A stretch of DNA of 64,000 nucleotides. Source: Candidatus Flexicrinis affinis. GTDB taxonomy: Bacteria; Chloroflexota; Anaerolineae; Aggregatilineales; Phototrophicaceae. Made by a program: the position numbers and the translations under genes. The DNA is taken from positions 372,001 through 436,000 of the forward strand of contig JADJWE010000006.1 in the NCBI GenBank assembly GCA_016716525.1, in the 5' to 3' direction. Every line of letters starts with the position of its first letter. The stretch's first letter is position 1. The notes under the pieces were generated by a model. The model was not told the origin of the DNA, did not search any database, and saw nothing but the letters and a program-made list of their open reading frames with translations. Shown piece after piece: positions 51,565 to 61,051 of this stretch.

Positions 51565-52662
51565 GTGATCAAGCGAATGCTTCTGGGGCTGATACTGGCC
51601 CTTGTGATCGGCACGGCGCACGCACAGGGCAGCGCCGTCGCATGGATTTATACCGCGAGCGACGGGGCAATCGTGCGGGTAAACACCGCCAACGGCGCGA
51701 TCATCGACGCCTACCGCCTGCCGCTCAGCCCGGCTTTCAACGCCTACGGCCCGGCCGCCATTGTGTCCAGCGGCGGGCGCTTCGTCGCCTACACCGCCAT
51801 CGACAACCTGACCGGCACCAACAACCGCCAGTTGGTCGTCTATGACACGCAGGTTGCGGCGATTCGCTTTACGTACGATTTGACCGGCGTCAGCGACGGC
51901 GCGCTCGACTTCGAACGCACCGGCCGCAGCGCGTCGTTTGACGAAGCCGCGCAAACCTTCGCCTTCGGCCTCGTGCGCGGCGGCGCGTGGGAGCTGGTGG
52001 TGGTCAACCTCGCCAGCGAGTCGATCGCGGGCGATGCGCCGCTGACCAACGATCAGGCCGGCATCGAGAACGGCCTGCCGGTCGTAGAGGTCGTGCGCGG
52101 GACCGCCGTGCGCTTCTTTATCCTGCCGCTCGGCACCAATTACGTGCGCGAGTACACGGCCTATCTGTGGGCGCCGGGCCAGAACGTCACCAACGTCGGC
52201 GCCTCCTCGGCATTCTCCGACGTGCTGCCGTCCAGCAGCGAAATTGCCGTACCCGTATACAACTCCGACCTGCCCACCGCCGGCGACCCGAACGGGCCGA
52301 ATCTGGCCTACAACGGGGTGGACCTCGTGCGCAATGGCCGCGTCGGCATGCTGCACGACGGCCAACTCGACATCCGTCAGGTGTGGTGGATCGCCGGGGG
52401 CAGCCAGCTTCTCCTCGAAGGCTTCGACCCCGAGGCGGGCACCGACGTGTTCAAGGTATACGACCGCGGCGGCACGCTGATCGGCGAGATTTCCGGCGCG
52501 CTCCAAGACGTGCGCGCCACGCCGGACGGCTTCGCCGGGCTGTACCCATCCGGCGGCGGATCAGGCTTGGCCGTCGTCACGACCGCCGATGGTACGCTGG
52601 CGACCGCCTCAGTGTGGGGTACCGGCGACGCCACCGCGCGCCTCGTGTTCGTACAGCGCTAA
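51565..52662 (+). CDS. Secreted propeller-like protein of unknown function
   Basis: 365 aa. The GTG at 51565 has AAGGAG at 10 nt; ATG 51577 is an alternative. Signal peptide MLLGLILALVIGTAHAQG. The body has repeated beta strands with AWIYTASDGAIVRVNTANGA, NRQLVVYDTQ, and later FKVYDRGGTLIGEIS, in a WD/TolB-like pattern without clear blade motifs. A TATGAT box is at 51520-51525. Not recognised beyond the fold. Confidence 0.7.
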   Translation: MIKRMLLGLILALVIGTAHAQGSAVAWIYTASDGAIVRVNTANGAIIDAYRLPLSPAFNAYGPAAIVSSGGRFVAYTAIDNLTGTNNRQLVVYDTQVAAIRFTYDLTGVSDGALDFERTGRSASFDEAAQTFAFGLVRGGAWELVVVNLASESIAGDAPLTNDQAGIENGLPVVEVVRGTAVRFFILPLGTNYVREYTAYLWAPGQNVTNVGASSAFSDVLPSSSEIAVPVYNSDLPTAGDPNGPNLAYNGVDLVRNGRVGMLHDGQLDIRQVWWIAGGSQLLLEGFDPEAGTDVFKVYDRGGTLIGEISGALQDVRATPDGFAGLYPSGGGSGLAVVTTADGTLATASVWGTGDATARLVFVQR

Positions 52663-52853
52663 AGCTGTTGGGGCACTGCCCCAAACCCTGCCCGGGCGCG
52701 ATACATCGCGCCCCTACGACATCGCTGAGACACGCGAACGAGATGGTAGGCTTGCGGTAGGATAGGGGTGCCGCTGCCCACACATAGACACGGCAACGTG
52801 CACAGGTGATGCTTGCCGTACACCCTCATCACTCAGCACTTTCCACTTTCCAG
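52663..52853. other. Intergenic region between convergent genes
   Basis: 191 nt. It includes TTGGGGCACTGCCCCAA (about 52669-52685) and GGGCGCGATACATCGCGCCC (52694-52713), two hairpins similar in style to the last stem of the multi-hairpin repeats. They may act as a bidirectional terminator. Confidence 0.5.
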
Positions 52854-53762
52854 TCAGGGCCGCCACGCGATCCCGGACACACGATCCGGGGCGAACAGCG
52901 CAATTCGGCTCTCGCGCCGGTCGACATCCAGCAGCAGGATCATCGCCTGACCCCGCTCGCTGGCGGCGATTGCGATCATCGTGCTGTCGGCCGACCACGT
53001 GTACGGCGCCGGGTTAATGAAGATCCGCGTCATTGCCTCCAGCGCTTGTCCAACGGGTCCCACCGACATCACGTAACCTTCCGGTGCCGGCATCCACACC
53101 GCCAGCAGCCTGCCATCGGGCGATAGGCGCGGATCATAGCCGGTGCGCGCCAGCGACACACTCACCCCGCCGTCGATGTGATCGACTGAAACAATGCGCA
53201 CCGTCCCGTCCACCTGATAGTGCATCACGATGCGTTCGCCATCCGGCGACCACGTCGGCATCAGGTCGCTTCGGCGCGGATCTTCGATGAGCTTGCGACT
53301 CGCCAGCGCCGGATCGTCCAGATCGATCAGGAACACGCCGGTACCGCTTTCGACGTCCTGATTGGAGCGGAAAGCGATAGTCCGGCCATCCGGCGACCAT
53401 GCCGGATCGTCGTCCCAAGCACGCGAACGCGTGAGCAGACGCAGGTTGTCGCCGTCGATATCCATGACGGCAATTTCGCCGTTGGGCAGGTTGGGATTGT
53501 AGGGGTTGCTGCGGACGGTCGTGAACGCGAGCCTGCTGCCGTCGGGCGACCACGCCGGCGCGTCATCGAGCGCGCGCCCGCCATCGCGCGTTAATGCTCG
53601 TGTGATTCCGCGCGACAAGTCGGTCAGCCACAGGTCGTAGCCGCTGCTAAACGCAATGACTTGGGAGTCGGACGTGAACAGTCGTCCGGCCGCGCTGGCG
53701 AGGGCCAGCACAACGCTTGAGCCGATGGCGACACAAACGATCGCCGCCAGCCGTCGAATCAC
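52854..53762 (-). CDS. TolB-like beta-propeller protein, membrane-anchored or secreted
   Basis: 302 aa from GTG 53762, which overlaps the birA stop as GTGA and has GAAGG upstream; ATG 53783 is an alternative. N-terminal hydrophobic helix (RLAAIVCVAIGSSVVLALAS). PD40/TolB blades repeat clearly: APAWSPDGSRLAFTT, DPAWSPDGRTIAFRS, MPTWSPDGERIVMHY, DPRLSPDGRLLAVWM, YTWSADSTMIAI. The function is probably binding, not catalysis. Third gene of the coupled operon with the transglutaminase-like protein and BirA. Confidence 0.85.
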   Translation of the reverse strand: MIRRLAAIVCVAIGSSVVLALASAAGRLFTSDSQVIAFSSGYDLWLTDLSRGITRALTRDGGRALDDAPAWSPDGSRLAFTTVRSNPYNPNLPNGEIAVMDIDGDNLRLLTRSRAWDDDPAWSPDGRTIAFRSNQDVESGTGVFLIDLDDPALASRKLIEDPRRSDLMPTWSPDGERIVMHYQVDGTVRIVSVDHIDGGVSVSLARTGYDPRLSPDGRLLAVWMPAPEGYVMSVGPVGQALEAMTRIFINPAPYTWSADSTMIAIAASERGQAMILLLDVDRRESRIALFAPDRVSGIAWRP

Positions 53763-54526
53763 GTCGCGCCTTCGACAGGCCATACCTTGACGTCGGCGGC
53801 CATGACGGTATGCAGGCGTCCGTCGATCGACCGTACCATCAGCGCGCCAAGCGGCGAGACATCCTCGGCGATCCCGTCGACCGGCGGACTGCTCTCCACC
53901 CGTACTCTCTGACCGATCGTCCACAGCTTGGAGCGCCACGTCTCGAAGAGCTGCGGCGTACCAAGCTGGCTCACCCGGTCGTCATATGCGGCGATGAGAC
54001 GCGTGAAGAAGTCGGACGGATCAGGCTCGCGGCCCAGCACCGCGGCAATACTGACGGCCTGTGCGTTCAGTTCCGAAGTGGCGAAATCGCCGGCGAAGTT
54101 CACGCCGATGCCGAGAATCGCGCCGCGCAGGTTCGAGCCGTCCCATTCGGACTCGGCCAAGATGCCCGCCACTTTGCGCGTGCCGATCAGCACGTCATTG
54201 GGCCACTTGAGGCGCACGTCACTTACGCCGATTTTCCCCAGCGCGTCAGCGACGACAAGCCCGCCCAGCATGGCGACTTGGCTGAGCCAATGCACCTTGA
54301 CGCGCATGACGACCGACATCGCCAGCGCACACCGGTCAGGCGCGACCCAGATCCGGCCCATGCGTCCGCGCCCTGCCGTCTGCTGATCGGCAATCACCAT
54401 CGAGCCGCTCGAGGCGCCTTCCAGCAGCCACTCCCGCGCGACATCCATCGTGCTCGGCACGGACTCGAAGTACTTGTAGGGGCGTTCCCCTAATGTCGCT
54501 GCGACGATCGAAGCCGTAAAGGTCAT
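53759..54526 (-). CDS. birA: Biotin--protein ligase without N-terminal HTH
   Basis: 255 aa. It adenylates biotin and transfers it to the acceptor Lys of acetyl-CoA or pyruvate carboxylase subunits. Motifs: YKYFESVPSTMDVAREWL, QQTAGRGRMGRIW (biotinyl-AMP loop), LKWPNDVLIGTRKVAGIL, GIGVNF. It lacks the DNA-binding domain of E. coli BirA, so it is not a repressor. ATG 54526 overlaps the upstream stop as ATGA (translational coupling), and its own stop overlaps the next start as GTGA. Confidence 0.92.
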   Translation of the reverse strand: MTFTASIVAATLGERPYKYFESVPSTMDVAREWLLEGASSGSMVIADQQTAGRGRMGRIWVAPDRCALAMSVVMRVKVHWLSQVAMLGGLVVADALGKIGVSDVRLKWPNDVLIGTRKVAGILAESEWDGSNLRGAILGIGVNFAGDFATSELNAQAVSIAAVLGREPDPSDFFTRLIAAYDDRVSQLGTPQLFETWRSKLWTIGQRVRVESSPPVDGIAEDVSPLGALMVRSIDGRLHTVMAADVKVWPVEGAT

Positions 54527-57018
54527 GTGTCGTTTCGCTTCCAGAAGGCGAAGCGACGACGCCACCGCTGCAAAATCGTTCGGCGTGCATCGCCCCACGC
54601 GGTCTCTGCCTGATCGTTTTCCGTTTCGGACGGCTCACGTCCCGTCCGGCCATACCGTTCGGCGGTGTACATGCGCGTGATCGCAGTCACCGGTCGTTCA
54701 GCGGCAGGAAGCTGTCGCATGGTGTGGCGGCGGCGCTCGTCGGGGGTTTGTTCCGGCGCAAAGCGGATGCCGACCAGTCCCAGATAGCGTTCGAGGCGCG
54801 CATACACCCGGCTGATCGGGCTCAGCCCGCGCAAACCGCGCCATTCCCACCACCAGTATAACAACCACAGCAGGAAAATGAGGATAAGGACGATCATGAC
54901 GATGATCAGCACGATACCAAGCGCCGGCAGCAGCAGGTCGAGCACACTGCGCGGTTCAGGCGCGACCGGCGGCGGAGTCGGCAGGATGAGCGCCGTCGGG
55001 GTCGGCGACGGCGTGGGCGTCGGGCTGGGGGACGGCGTGGCCGTCGGCGGCACAACGGTGTCTTCGGGCAGTGTCGTCCCCGCCACGGTCGGCGTCGGCG
55101 ATTCAGTCGCCGGCGGCGGCGTGAAGGTTGCGGTGGCCGTCGGCGTCGGCGATGGTGTCGGGGTCGGCGTCGGAGAAGGCTCGCCCTCCGGGTTGCTCAG
55201 GCTGGTGTCGCTGAGGATATCGTCGCCTTCGCGCGTCAGCGGTTCCTGATTCGAGGTCGGCTCGAACTCGATCCAGCCGTAATTCGGGAAGTACGCCTCA
55301 ACCCACGTGTGCGCGTCGCTCTCCTTGACGATGTACTGTCCGAGTTGGCTGTCGTATGCCCCTTGCGAGAACCCGGCGGCCATGCGCGCGGGTATGCCCT
55401 GACTGCGCAGCATGACGACCATCGCCGTCGCATAGTAGTTGCAGTAGCCCTGCTGAAGCTCGAACAGGAACCAGTCGACCGGGTCGATGCCGATCGGCGG
55501 CTCGGGGATGCTCTGGTTGTACTCGATGTTGGCCCGCAGCCAGCGCTCGATGGCTTTCGCCTTGTCGTAGTTGTTGGTCGCCCCGGCTTCGGCCACGATC
55601 TGTGCGGCGAGCTGGCGTGCGCGGTCGCTGATTACGTTCGGCGTCGTGCGCAAGTACTGCGGGTGCGTCGCGATCCATTCGGGATAATCGCTGCCGGCCG
55701 CGCGCAGTTGATCCGCCGTCGCGATGCTGACGAGGCTGGAAGCGGTGTACGTCGCCCCGCGCTGCAGCACGCTCATCGGCCGGATCGCCGATACGTTCAT
55801 TTGCGGCGTTTCGCTGTCGTCGAGGTACGTCAGGTCTGTACGGGTCTCAAGATCGATCTGTGAAGGCTGTGGAGCGGCGTGCACGATACGCAGGCTGCGC
55901 GCGCCGACCGTGTACGTCATGGTGACCTGTACACGCGCCTGTCCGTAGTCGAACCGCGGTACGAACGGCGAGTACGGTGTCGTCAGGCGAATCTCCGCGC
56001 CGCTTTGCCATTGGCCGAGTTCATAGGTATCGAACACGCGCGAGCGCCAGTAGTAGCGTCGGTCGTTCGGGGCCTGAACCGCCAGAATCGTCTGCTCGCC
56101 AAGTTGAATCGCACCGCTGAGTTCGAGCTGGTCGCCGCCGTAGTAGTCGGCGCTGGTCGGGCCTTCCGAGCTGATCGGCGCGAACAGCCGGTTCCAAATC
56201 TCGCTGATCTCCGTCAACGGATCGGAGCGCAAGAACTCCTGAAAGTCCTCGAGCCGTTGGTCCAGCCCGCTCACCGGCAGAATCCATGCCAGCAGCACCA
56301 TTAGCGCGGCCAACGTCGTCCCGACCGTCAAGAACTGCCGGCGCAGGCGGCGCGGCACGCGCACGCCGTTGTTGAACCACTCCCATTCGCGCTGTTCGAG
56401 CGCCGACCGCGCCAGCGCGATCAAGGCACAGAACAGGAAGATATACAGGTACGTATCGAGGCTGTTGTCGCCGGCGTAGAACACGGCGTTCAGCACAATC
56501 ACCAGCCCCGGCGGCAGGATCGCGCGCCACGGCCGGTCGACGCGGAAGATGTGCCACGCCGTGTTGTAGGCAAGGAACCACATCAGCAGGCTGACCAGCA
56601 GGGTGAACACCAGCGCGTCCTGATTCACGCCGCCGGTGACGGCGTCGTTGAACCACTCTAGTCCGCGCTGGACGACCGCACTCGTGCCGCCGTCGACCGA
56701 AAACCCGGCCACGATCATCGTCATACCGCTGCCGATCAACGTCATGATCAGCAGCCCGACGAATTCGTTATAGCGGCTGCGCGCCATGACGAAACCGAAC
56801 GCGATGCCCAATAGCCCAACCGCCGTGACGACGCCCTGCTCCAGCGACAATTCCGCCAGATACAGCGTCAGGATCGGCATCAGAATCAGCCCGCACGCGA
56901 TAATCAGCATGAGCCAGTCGCTGGGGCCGAACAACTGGCGATACGCGTTAACCAGCGCGGCGGTTATCGGGTTGGGGCGGCGGGCCGGACGCCGGCGCGC
57001 GGATGCACTGCTGCTCAT
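54523..57018 (-). CDS. Membrane-bound transglutaminase-like protein (TgpA-type)
   Basis: 831 aa. Five to six N-terminal membrane helices (DUF3488-like, LIIACGLILMPILTLYLAEL onward), a large extracytoplasmic domain with the transglutaminase core, a PT/PS-rich linker, one C-terminal membrane helix (LGIVLIIVMIVLILIFLLWL) and a cytoplasmic DUF4129-like tail. Candidate catalytic residues: Cys about 524 (QQGYCNYYATAMVVMLR), His about 569 (SDAHTWVEAYF), and an acidic third residue in GWIEFEPT, Glu where many have Asp. Likely extracytoplasmic protein crosslinking or proteolysis. Heads the operon with birA. Confidence 0.9.
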   Translation of the reverse strand: MSSSASARRRPARRPNPITAALVNAYRQLFGPSDWLMLIIACGLILMPILTLYLAELSLEQGVVTAVGLLGIAFGFVMARSRYNEFVGLLIMTLIGSGMTMIVAGFSVDGGTSAVVQRGLEWFNDAVTGGVNQDALVFTLLVSLLMWFLAYNTAWHIFRVDRPWRAILPPGLVIVLNAVFYAGDNSLDTYLYIFLFCALIALARSALEQREWEWFNNGVRVPRRLRRQFLTVGTTLAALMVLLAWILPVSGLDQRLEDFQEFLRSDPLTEISEIWNRLFAPISSEGPTSADYYGGDQLELSGAIQLGEQTILAVQAPNDRRYYWRSRVFDTYELGQWQSGAEIRLTTPYSPFVPRFDYGQARVQVTMTYTVGARSLRIVHAAPQPSQIDLETRTDLTYLDDSETPQMNVSAIRPMSVLQRGATYTASSLVSIATADQLRAAGSDYPEWIATHPQYLRTTPNVISDRARQLAAQIVAEAGATNNYDKAKAIERWLRANIEYNQSIPEPPIGIDPVDWFLFELQQGYCNYYATAMVVMLRSQGIPARMAAGFSQGAYDSQLGQYIVKESDAHTWVEAYFPNYGWIEFEPTSNQEPLTREGDDILSDTSLSNPEGEPSPTPTPTPSPTPTATATFTPPPATESPTPTVAGTTLPEDTVVPPTATPSPSPTPTPSPTPTALILPTPPPVAPEPRSVLDLLLPALGIVLIIVMIVLILIFLLWLLYWWWEWRGLRGLSPISRVYARLERYLGLVGIRFAPEQTPDERRRHTMRQLPAAERPVTAITRMYTAERYGRTGREPSETENDQAETAWGDARRTILQRWRRRFAFWKRNDT

Positions 57019-57241
57019 GAACGAATCCGGTTCAGCTGATACGCGTCATTGTAAAGCCGTCGCATACCGGCGGCAACCGACACCCGCGCTACGCTTGCCG
57101 TACTTTGGGCAAGCGAATCCTGTAGAGAGTTGTCGACAATTCGTGCGTTGTGGAGCGAGTCTGAGTTACACTTGAAATTGCGTGGTGAAACCTTGGGCGC
57201 CCCGCAGTCTATCCAGTCGCATTTATCGAAAGCTTCGATCT
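57019..57241 (+). promoter_or_regulatory. Upstream region of the LQRxxGNRA protein gene
   Basis: 223 nt between divergent genes. A perfect palindrome TTGTCGACAA is at 57130-57139, and a TACACT -10-like box at 57167-57172 lies 70 nt before the ATG, without a clear -35. The palindrome is a candidate operator. Confidence 0.4.
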
Positions 57242-60200
57242 ATGTCCGAGCCTCGCTCTCGTACCGCGACACGGTCCTCCAGTCGTCAGCGCAAACAGGC
57301 ACAGGCGAGCACGCCTTCGCCCCAGCAGCCAACGCAAGTTACCGACGTCTTCGATCTTCAGCGCATGATCGGCAACCGTGCGACGATGAAACAGCTCGGT
57401 ACCAGTGGTGGCCTGCTGCCCCCGCGCCCCAAGCCCACACACATCGTTCAGCCGGCGAGCGGGCAAGTCCTGCGCAAGACCATCCAGCGCAATCCCCTCC
57501 AAGGCGCGATCGGGCCGTACCTCAAGCAGTTGGCTCTTACCGCGCAGAAGATCGGCCCGGTGCTCGGTGAAAAACTCGAAGGCGCCAAAGAGCGCATGGG
57601 CGAGTTCGGATCGCAGGTTAAGGATACGGTCGTTGAGAAGGGCGGCCAGCTCAAGGACACCGTCGTTGAAAAGGGCGGCCAGCTAAAAGACAAGGCCATG
57701 TACGAGTACGACATGTACCAGGCCAAGAAGAAATACAAGAAGAAGTACGGCTCGGGCGACAAAGACGACGAAAAAGGCCTCAAGGCGAAGATCAAGAACT
57801 TCAAAAAGTACGCGTTCGGTTCCGACTTTACGTTTGAATACAGCGTCGTCGATAACCTCGAAGATATGCCTGCCGGCATGGGCGCGCTGCAGCTTCAGAT
57901 CCACGAGATCGGGCGGATGAAGGACTCGCTCACGACAGCTTACCGCCAGTCGAAGGGCGAGGACCGCAAGAAATACTACGAGTCGCTGCAAGAAATCGAG
58001 CAGAAGCGGATGGAGCTTCAGCAGAAGCTGTCCGACCAGATGAGGGTCTACGGCGAGATTCAGCGTCAGGCTGTCGAGGACATGCAGAAGGAAATCCTCG
58101 CCAATTTGCCGGACGACGTGAAACAGGCGGCGCAGAGCGACGGGATGGACCCGACCTCGACCGATCCTCTCATCATGCAAGCGGTACTCGATCTGTTCGA
58201 GCTCATGCACCCGATCGACTTCCGCCGTGTCGAATTGACGGCGCGCCAGAAAGCCTACGCCAACGTCGACCCGTCGTTGATCCCCATGCGCAACACCGCC
58301 GAGGGCCAGCTCCTGAGCGACACCAACAAGGCGTTCACACAGGAATCCCTTGACGAAATGTGGATGGACCAGCAGAAGAAAGAGAAGAAGGAAGAGAAGC
58401 AAGAGAACATCTTCCAGAACAAGATCGAACTGGGACGCCGGGCACGGCGCGGCGAGAAGATCACCGACGAAATGAAGGAAGAGGCCAACGAGGGCAAGAA
58501 GCGCCTTCCCTCGACGCAGCCCACCCCGCCGCAGGTCAACACCGGCGGCGGATGGACGGTGCCAACTGTGCCGACCGGCACGCGCCAGCGCAGCGGTGGG
58601 ATCAGCCTCGGGTCGCGCGGGCCACAGCCGCCTCAGCCGCAGAACACTGGCGGCGGTGGAGGTGGCGGTTGGCAGACCGGCACCCCGCAGACCAATCGCG
58701 GCGGCATGACGCTGGGCGGTAACCGCGGCGGCGGATGGACACGCGGTACCGTAACGCCGCAGACCGACCGCGGCGGCCTCACCATTGGCGGCAACCGGGG
58801 CAGCACCGAAAAGGAAAAAGGCCCGCAGGAAACCGACAAGATCACTAAAGATGTCGATGACGTGACCGACATCCTGAAAACCGTTTCCAAGGTCACGAAG
58901 ATGGGCGGCAAACCGGTCTCGAAGCTGGTCACCACTATTAGCGGCGGCACACAGGACGACGAAGGTCTGGTCAAGGCGATCCCGTCCGTACCGGCGCTCG
59001 CAGCGGAGATCACCGATACCGTCGCTTCGGTCATGCTGATCACGGATGGCAACAGCGCGCAGAAGAAGCTGGGCCAGAAGAAGCTCAAGGACAACATCTT
59101 CAAAATCTTTAAGGGCGTGGCGAAAGTCACCCGCAGCACGCTCAAGGTTGTCGAGCAGTTCCAGTTGACAGAAGCCGAAGAGGCGCTTGGAACGACCACG
59201 GCGCTCACCGACCTCGGCGTGCCGATCGTCGGCATCATCACCAACACCGCTATGATGGTGAAGGCTGGCATCGACGCGGGCATTCAGGGCAAGCTCAGCT
59301 CGGGCTACAAGGATCTCGGCAAGGAAGCCAAGGGGAGCGGCGACGAGCAGCAGATCGCTATGACCGGCGCGCTCAAGCACGGCGAAGACCGCAGCGCGAC
59401 GCTGATGAAGCGCGCGATCGGCGATGGCGTGGTGTCCGGCCTTGCGTTGATCGGCGACATCCTGATTATGACCGGCGTCGCGGCGTCAGCCGGCCTCCCG
59501 GTCAAGATGATCGTGGGCAGCATCCGCAAACTCAAGAAGGTCGGCGAGAAGCTGCACGACAGCTACAACACCGGCAAGGAGCTTGAATCGCGCTACAAGG
59601 CGCGGCTTGGCATGCGCGGGTCGGAGACGGAAGTCTTCGAGCGCAGCGGCAAATACGCCAGCACCGCCCTGCTCAAGCGCGCGCTGGACGGCGATCCGGT
59701 CTCGGTCAAGGCGGTCAAACAGCACGGCATCAACGAGAAGATGCTGCAAGACATCCGCGACGGCAAGGTGTTGTTCGTGCAGGCCCGCGACCTGATCATG
59801 CACGACTGGAAAGAGAAGGACAAGCCGAAGACCATCGGCATGACGATCAAGTCAGGGTTGGACAAGGTCTCCAAGGCGCTCGCCAAGCTCACCGAGGAGA
59901 AGGAAGCGCCGAAAGAGCAGTACTTCCCCGAGATTCAACACCTCGGCAGTCAGCCGTTCCCGCAGGATATGCCGCAGCAGCCGGAAGAGGACTGGGACAA
60001 CCCGACCGACTACGAGGAGCCTGAAGTCAAGAAGGGCAAGCTCGAGACGATCAAGGACGAACTCAAGGGTGTCGGCAAGAAGGTCGGCGGCGGCATCAAG
60101 AAGATCCCCGGCGCCATCAAGGGCGCACCGGGCAAGATCGGCAGCGCCATTGGCAAACAGTACAACTACAACATGAAGCTGGCGGTCCTCAAGTACAAGT

Positions 60201-60484
60201 TCGTCAAGGTCGTCAAGGATGCCGTGCAGTACGGCGGCGAGACGCGCAAGGGCAACTGGGTGATCAACCGTATCCTGAGCAAGGATTCGGATGTCGACAC
60301 GCAATTCGAGCGCGCCAAGCAGATCATCGGCACCAACGAGATCTTCAGCGACAACCCGGGGCTGCAAGTCGAGCTCGCGACCAAGCTCATGGAGATCATG
60401 ACGCTTGAAATGGAGCTCAAGCAGAAGTACGGCATCTACGACAAGCCGGAAGAGGACAAGGACAAAGAGCCGTGGATGTACTAG
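57242..60484 (+). CDS. Large soluble protein with eCIS-associated LQRxxGNRA motif
   Basis: 1080 aa from ATG 57242 (GTG 57182 is in frame too). The N-terminus is basic and disordered, then DVFDLQRMIGNRATMKQLG at about residues 35-53. This LQRxxGNRA motif is characteristic of proteins associated with extracellular contractile injection systems, often next to a DUF4157 domain. No DUF4157 HExxH is present here. Next come highly charged helical regions (about 85-420) with two tandem KDTVVEKGGQL units, a Gly-rich linker (about 433-523) with QTxRGGxTxGGNRG repeats, and a C-terminal part with two hydrophobic helical segments (about 658-680 and 730-753). The enzymatic role is unknown; a toxin or cargo protein is possible. 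No signal peptide. Confidence 0.7.
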   Translation: MSEPRSRTATRSSSRQRKQAQASTPSPQQPTQVTDVFDLQRMIGNRATMKQLGTSGGLLPPRPKPTHIVQPASGQVLRKTIQRNPLQGAIGPYLKQLALTAQKIGPVLGEKLEGAKERMGEFGSQVKDTVVEKGGQLKDTVVEKGGQLKDKAMYEYDMYQAKKKYKKKYGSGDKDDEKGLKAKIKNFKKYAFGSDFTFEYSVVDNLEDMPAGMGALQLQIHEIGRMKDSLTTAYRQSKGEDRKKYYESLQEIEQKRMELQQKLSDQMRVYGEIQRQAVEDMQKEILANLPDDVKQAAQSDGMDPTSTDPLIMQAVLDLFELMHPIDFRRVELTARQKAYANVDPSLIPMRNTAEGQLLSDTNKAFTQESLDEMWMDQQKKEKKEEKQENIFQNKIELGRRARRGEKITDEMKEEANEGKKRLPSTQPTPPQVNTGGGWTVPTVPTGTRQRSGGISLGSRGPQPPQPQNTGGGGGGGWQTGTPQTNRGGMTLGGNRGGGWTRGTVTPQTDRGGLTIGGNRGSTEKEKGPQETDKITKDVDDVTDILKTVSKVTKMGGKPVSKLVTTISGGTQDDEGLVKAIPSVPALAAEITDTVASVMLITDGNSAQKKLGQKKLKDNIFKIFKGVAKVTRSTLKVVEQFQLTEAEEALGTTTALTDLGVPIVGIITNTAMMVKAGIDAGIQGKLSSGYKDLGKEAKGSGDEQQIAMTGALKHGEDRSATLMKRAIGDGVVSGLALIGDILIMTGVAASAGLPVKMIVGSIRKLKKVGEKLHDSYNTGKELESRYKARLGMRGSETEVFERSGKYASTALLKRALDGDPVSVKAVKQHGINEKMLQDIRDGKVLFVQARDLIMHDWKEKDKPKTIGMTIKSGLDKVSKALAKLTEEKEAPKEQYFPEIQHLGSQPFPQDMPQQPEEDWDNPTDYEEPEVKKGKLETIKDELKGVGKKVGGGIKKIPGAIKGAPGKIGSAIGKQYNYNMKLAVLKYKFVKVVKDAVQYGGETRKGNWVINRILSKDSDVDTQFERAKQIIGTNEIFSDNPGLQVELATKLMEIMTLEMELKQKYGIYDKPEEDKDKEPWMY

Positions 60485-60508
60485 GCCACGGACCGAAAGG
60501 AAATTCAC

Positions 60509-60982
60509 GTGAGAAGTATCTTTGAGACGGCGACGCAGTTTCTGGTCGACGACGGTTGGCCGGTCAAGCGTATCGAGGAGTCGAACAGCCTTCACATGCT
60601 GTTCAAGGGCGAGAACGGCGTATGGACGTGCATCGCCCACGCACTAGAAGAACGGCGCTCGGTCATCTTCTATTCCGTGTGCCCAATCGAGATCCCGGTG
60701 GAACGCTACGGCGAGATCATGGAGTTCATCACACGCGCCAATTACGGCATGCTGAACGGCGCATTCGAGCTTGACCTCTCGGACGGCGACCTGCGCTACC
60801 GCACTGCGCTTACGGTGCCGGATGGCGACCCGACGTCCCAGTCGCTAAAGTTCATCGTCTACGACAACGTCACGACGATGGATCTGTACCTGCCGGGGCT
60901 TTATGCCGTCGCCGCCGGCGAAGAGGACGCGCTGCACGCTATCGACATGGTCGAGAGTCACTTGGCCGACACGGACGAGTAG
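60509..60982 (+). CDS. YbjN-domain protein (chaperone-like fold)
   Basis: 157 aa from GTG 60509, ribosome site AAAGGA at 6 nt, 24 nt after the preceding gene. FETATQFLVDDGWPVKRIEE, VWTCIAHALEERRSVIFYSV, RYGEIMEFITRANYGMLNGAF and FELDLSDGDLRYRTAL are YbjN features. The fold resembles type III secretion chaperones. Position directly downstream of the LQRxxGNRA protein, in what looks like one operon, suggests a dedicated chaperone, by inference. Confidence 0.82.
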   Translation: MRSIFETATQFLVDDGWPVKRIEESNSLHMLFKGENGVWTCIAHALEERRSVIFYSVCPIEIPVERYGEIMEFITRANYGMLNGAFELDLSDGDLRYRTALTVPDGDPTSQSLKFIVYDNVTTMDLYLPGLYAVAAGEEDALHAIDMVESHLADTDE

Positions 60983-61005
60983 CGGCTTTCCGTCATTGGA
61001 ACATA

Positions 61006-61032
61006 AACGGCCCGCGGTGTGCGGGCCGTTTT
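61006..61032. terminator. Bidirectional Rho-independent terminator
   Basis: AACGGCCCGC / GCGGGCCGTT, 10-bp perfect stem, 5-nt loop, followed by TT on the plus side; on the minus strand TTT follows. It serves the convergent ybjN-like and methyltransferase genes. Confidence 0.8.
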
Positions 61033-61051
61033 GAATCGGATTGCGGGTCGC

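Noticed and set aside
51406..52506. N-terminal extension of the glycoside hydrolase frame on the minus strand
   Set aside because: It is antisense to the secreted propeller gene at 51565-52662, and a proper signal peptide starts at 51405.
57242..60484. DUF4157 metalloprotease-like domain in the LQRxxGNRA protein
   Set aside because: No HExxH motif is present anywhere in the protein, so only the short motif supports the eCIS link.
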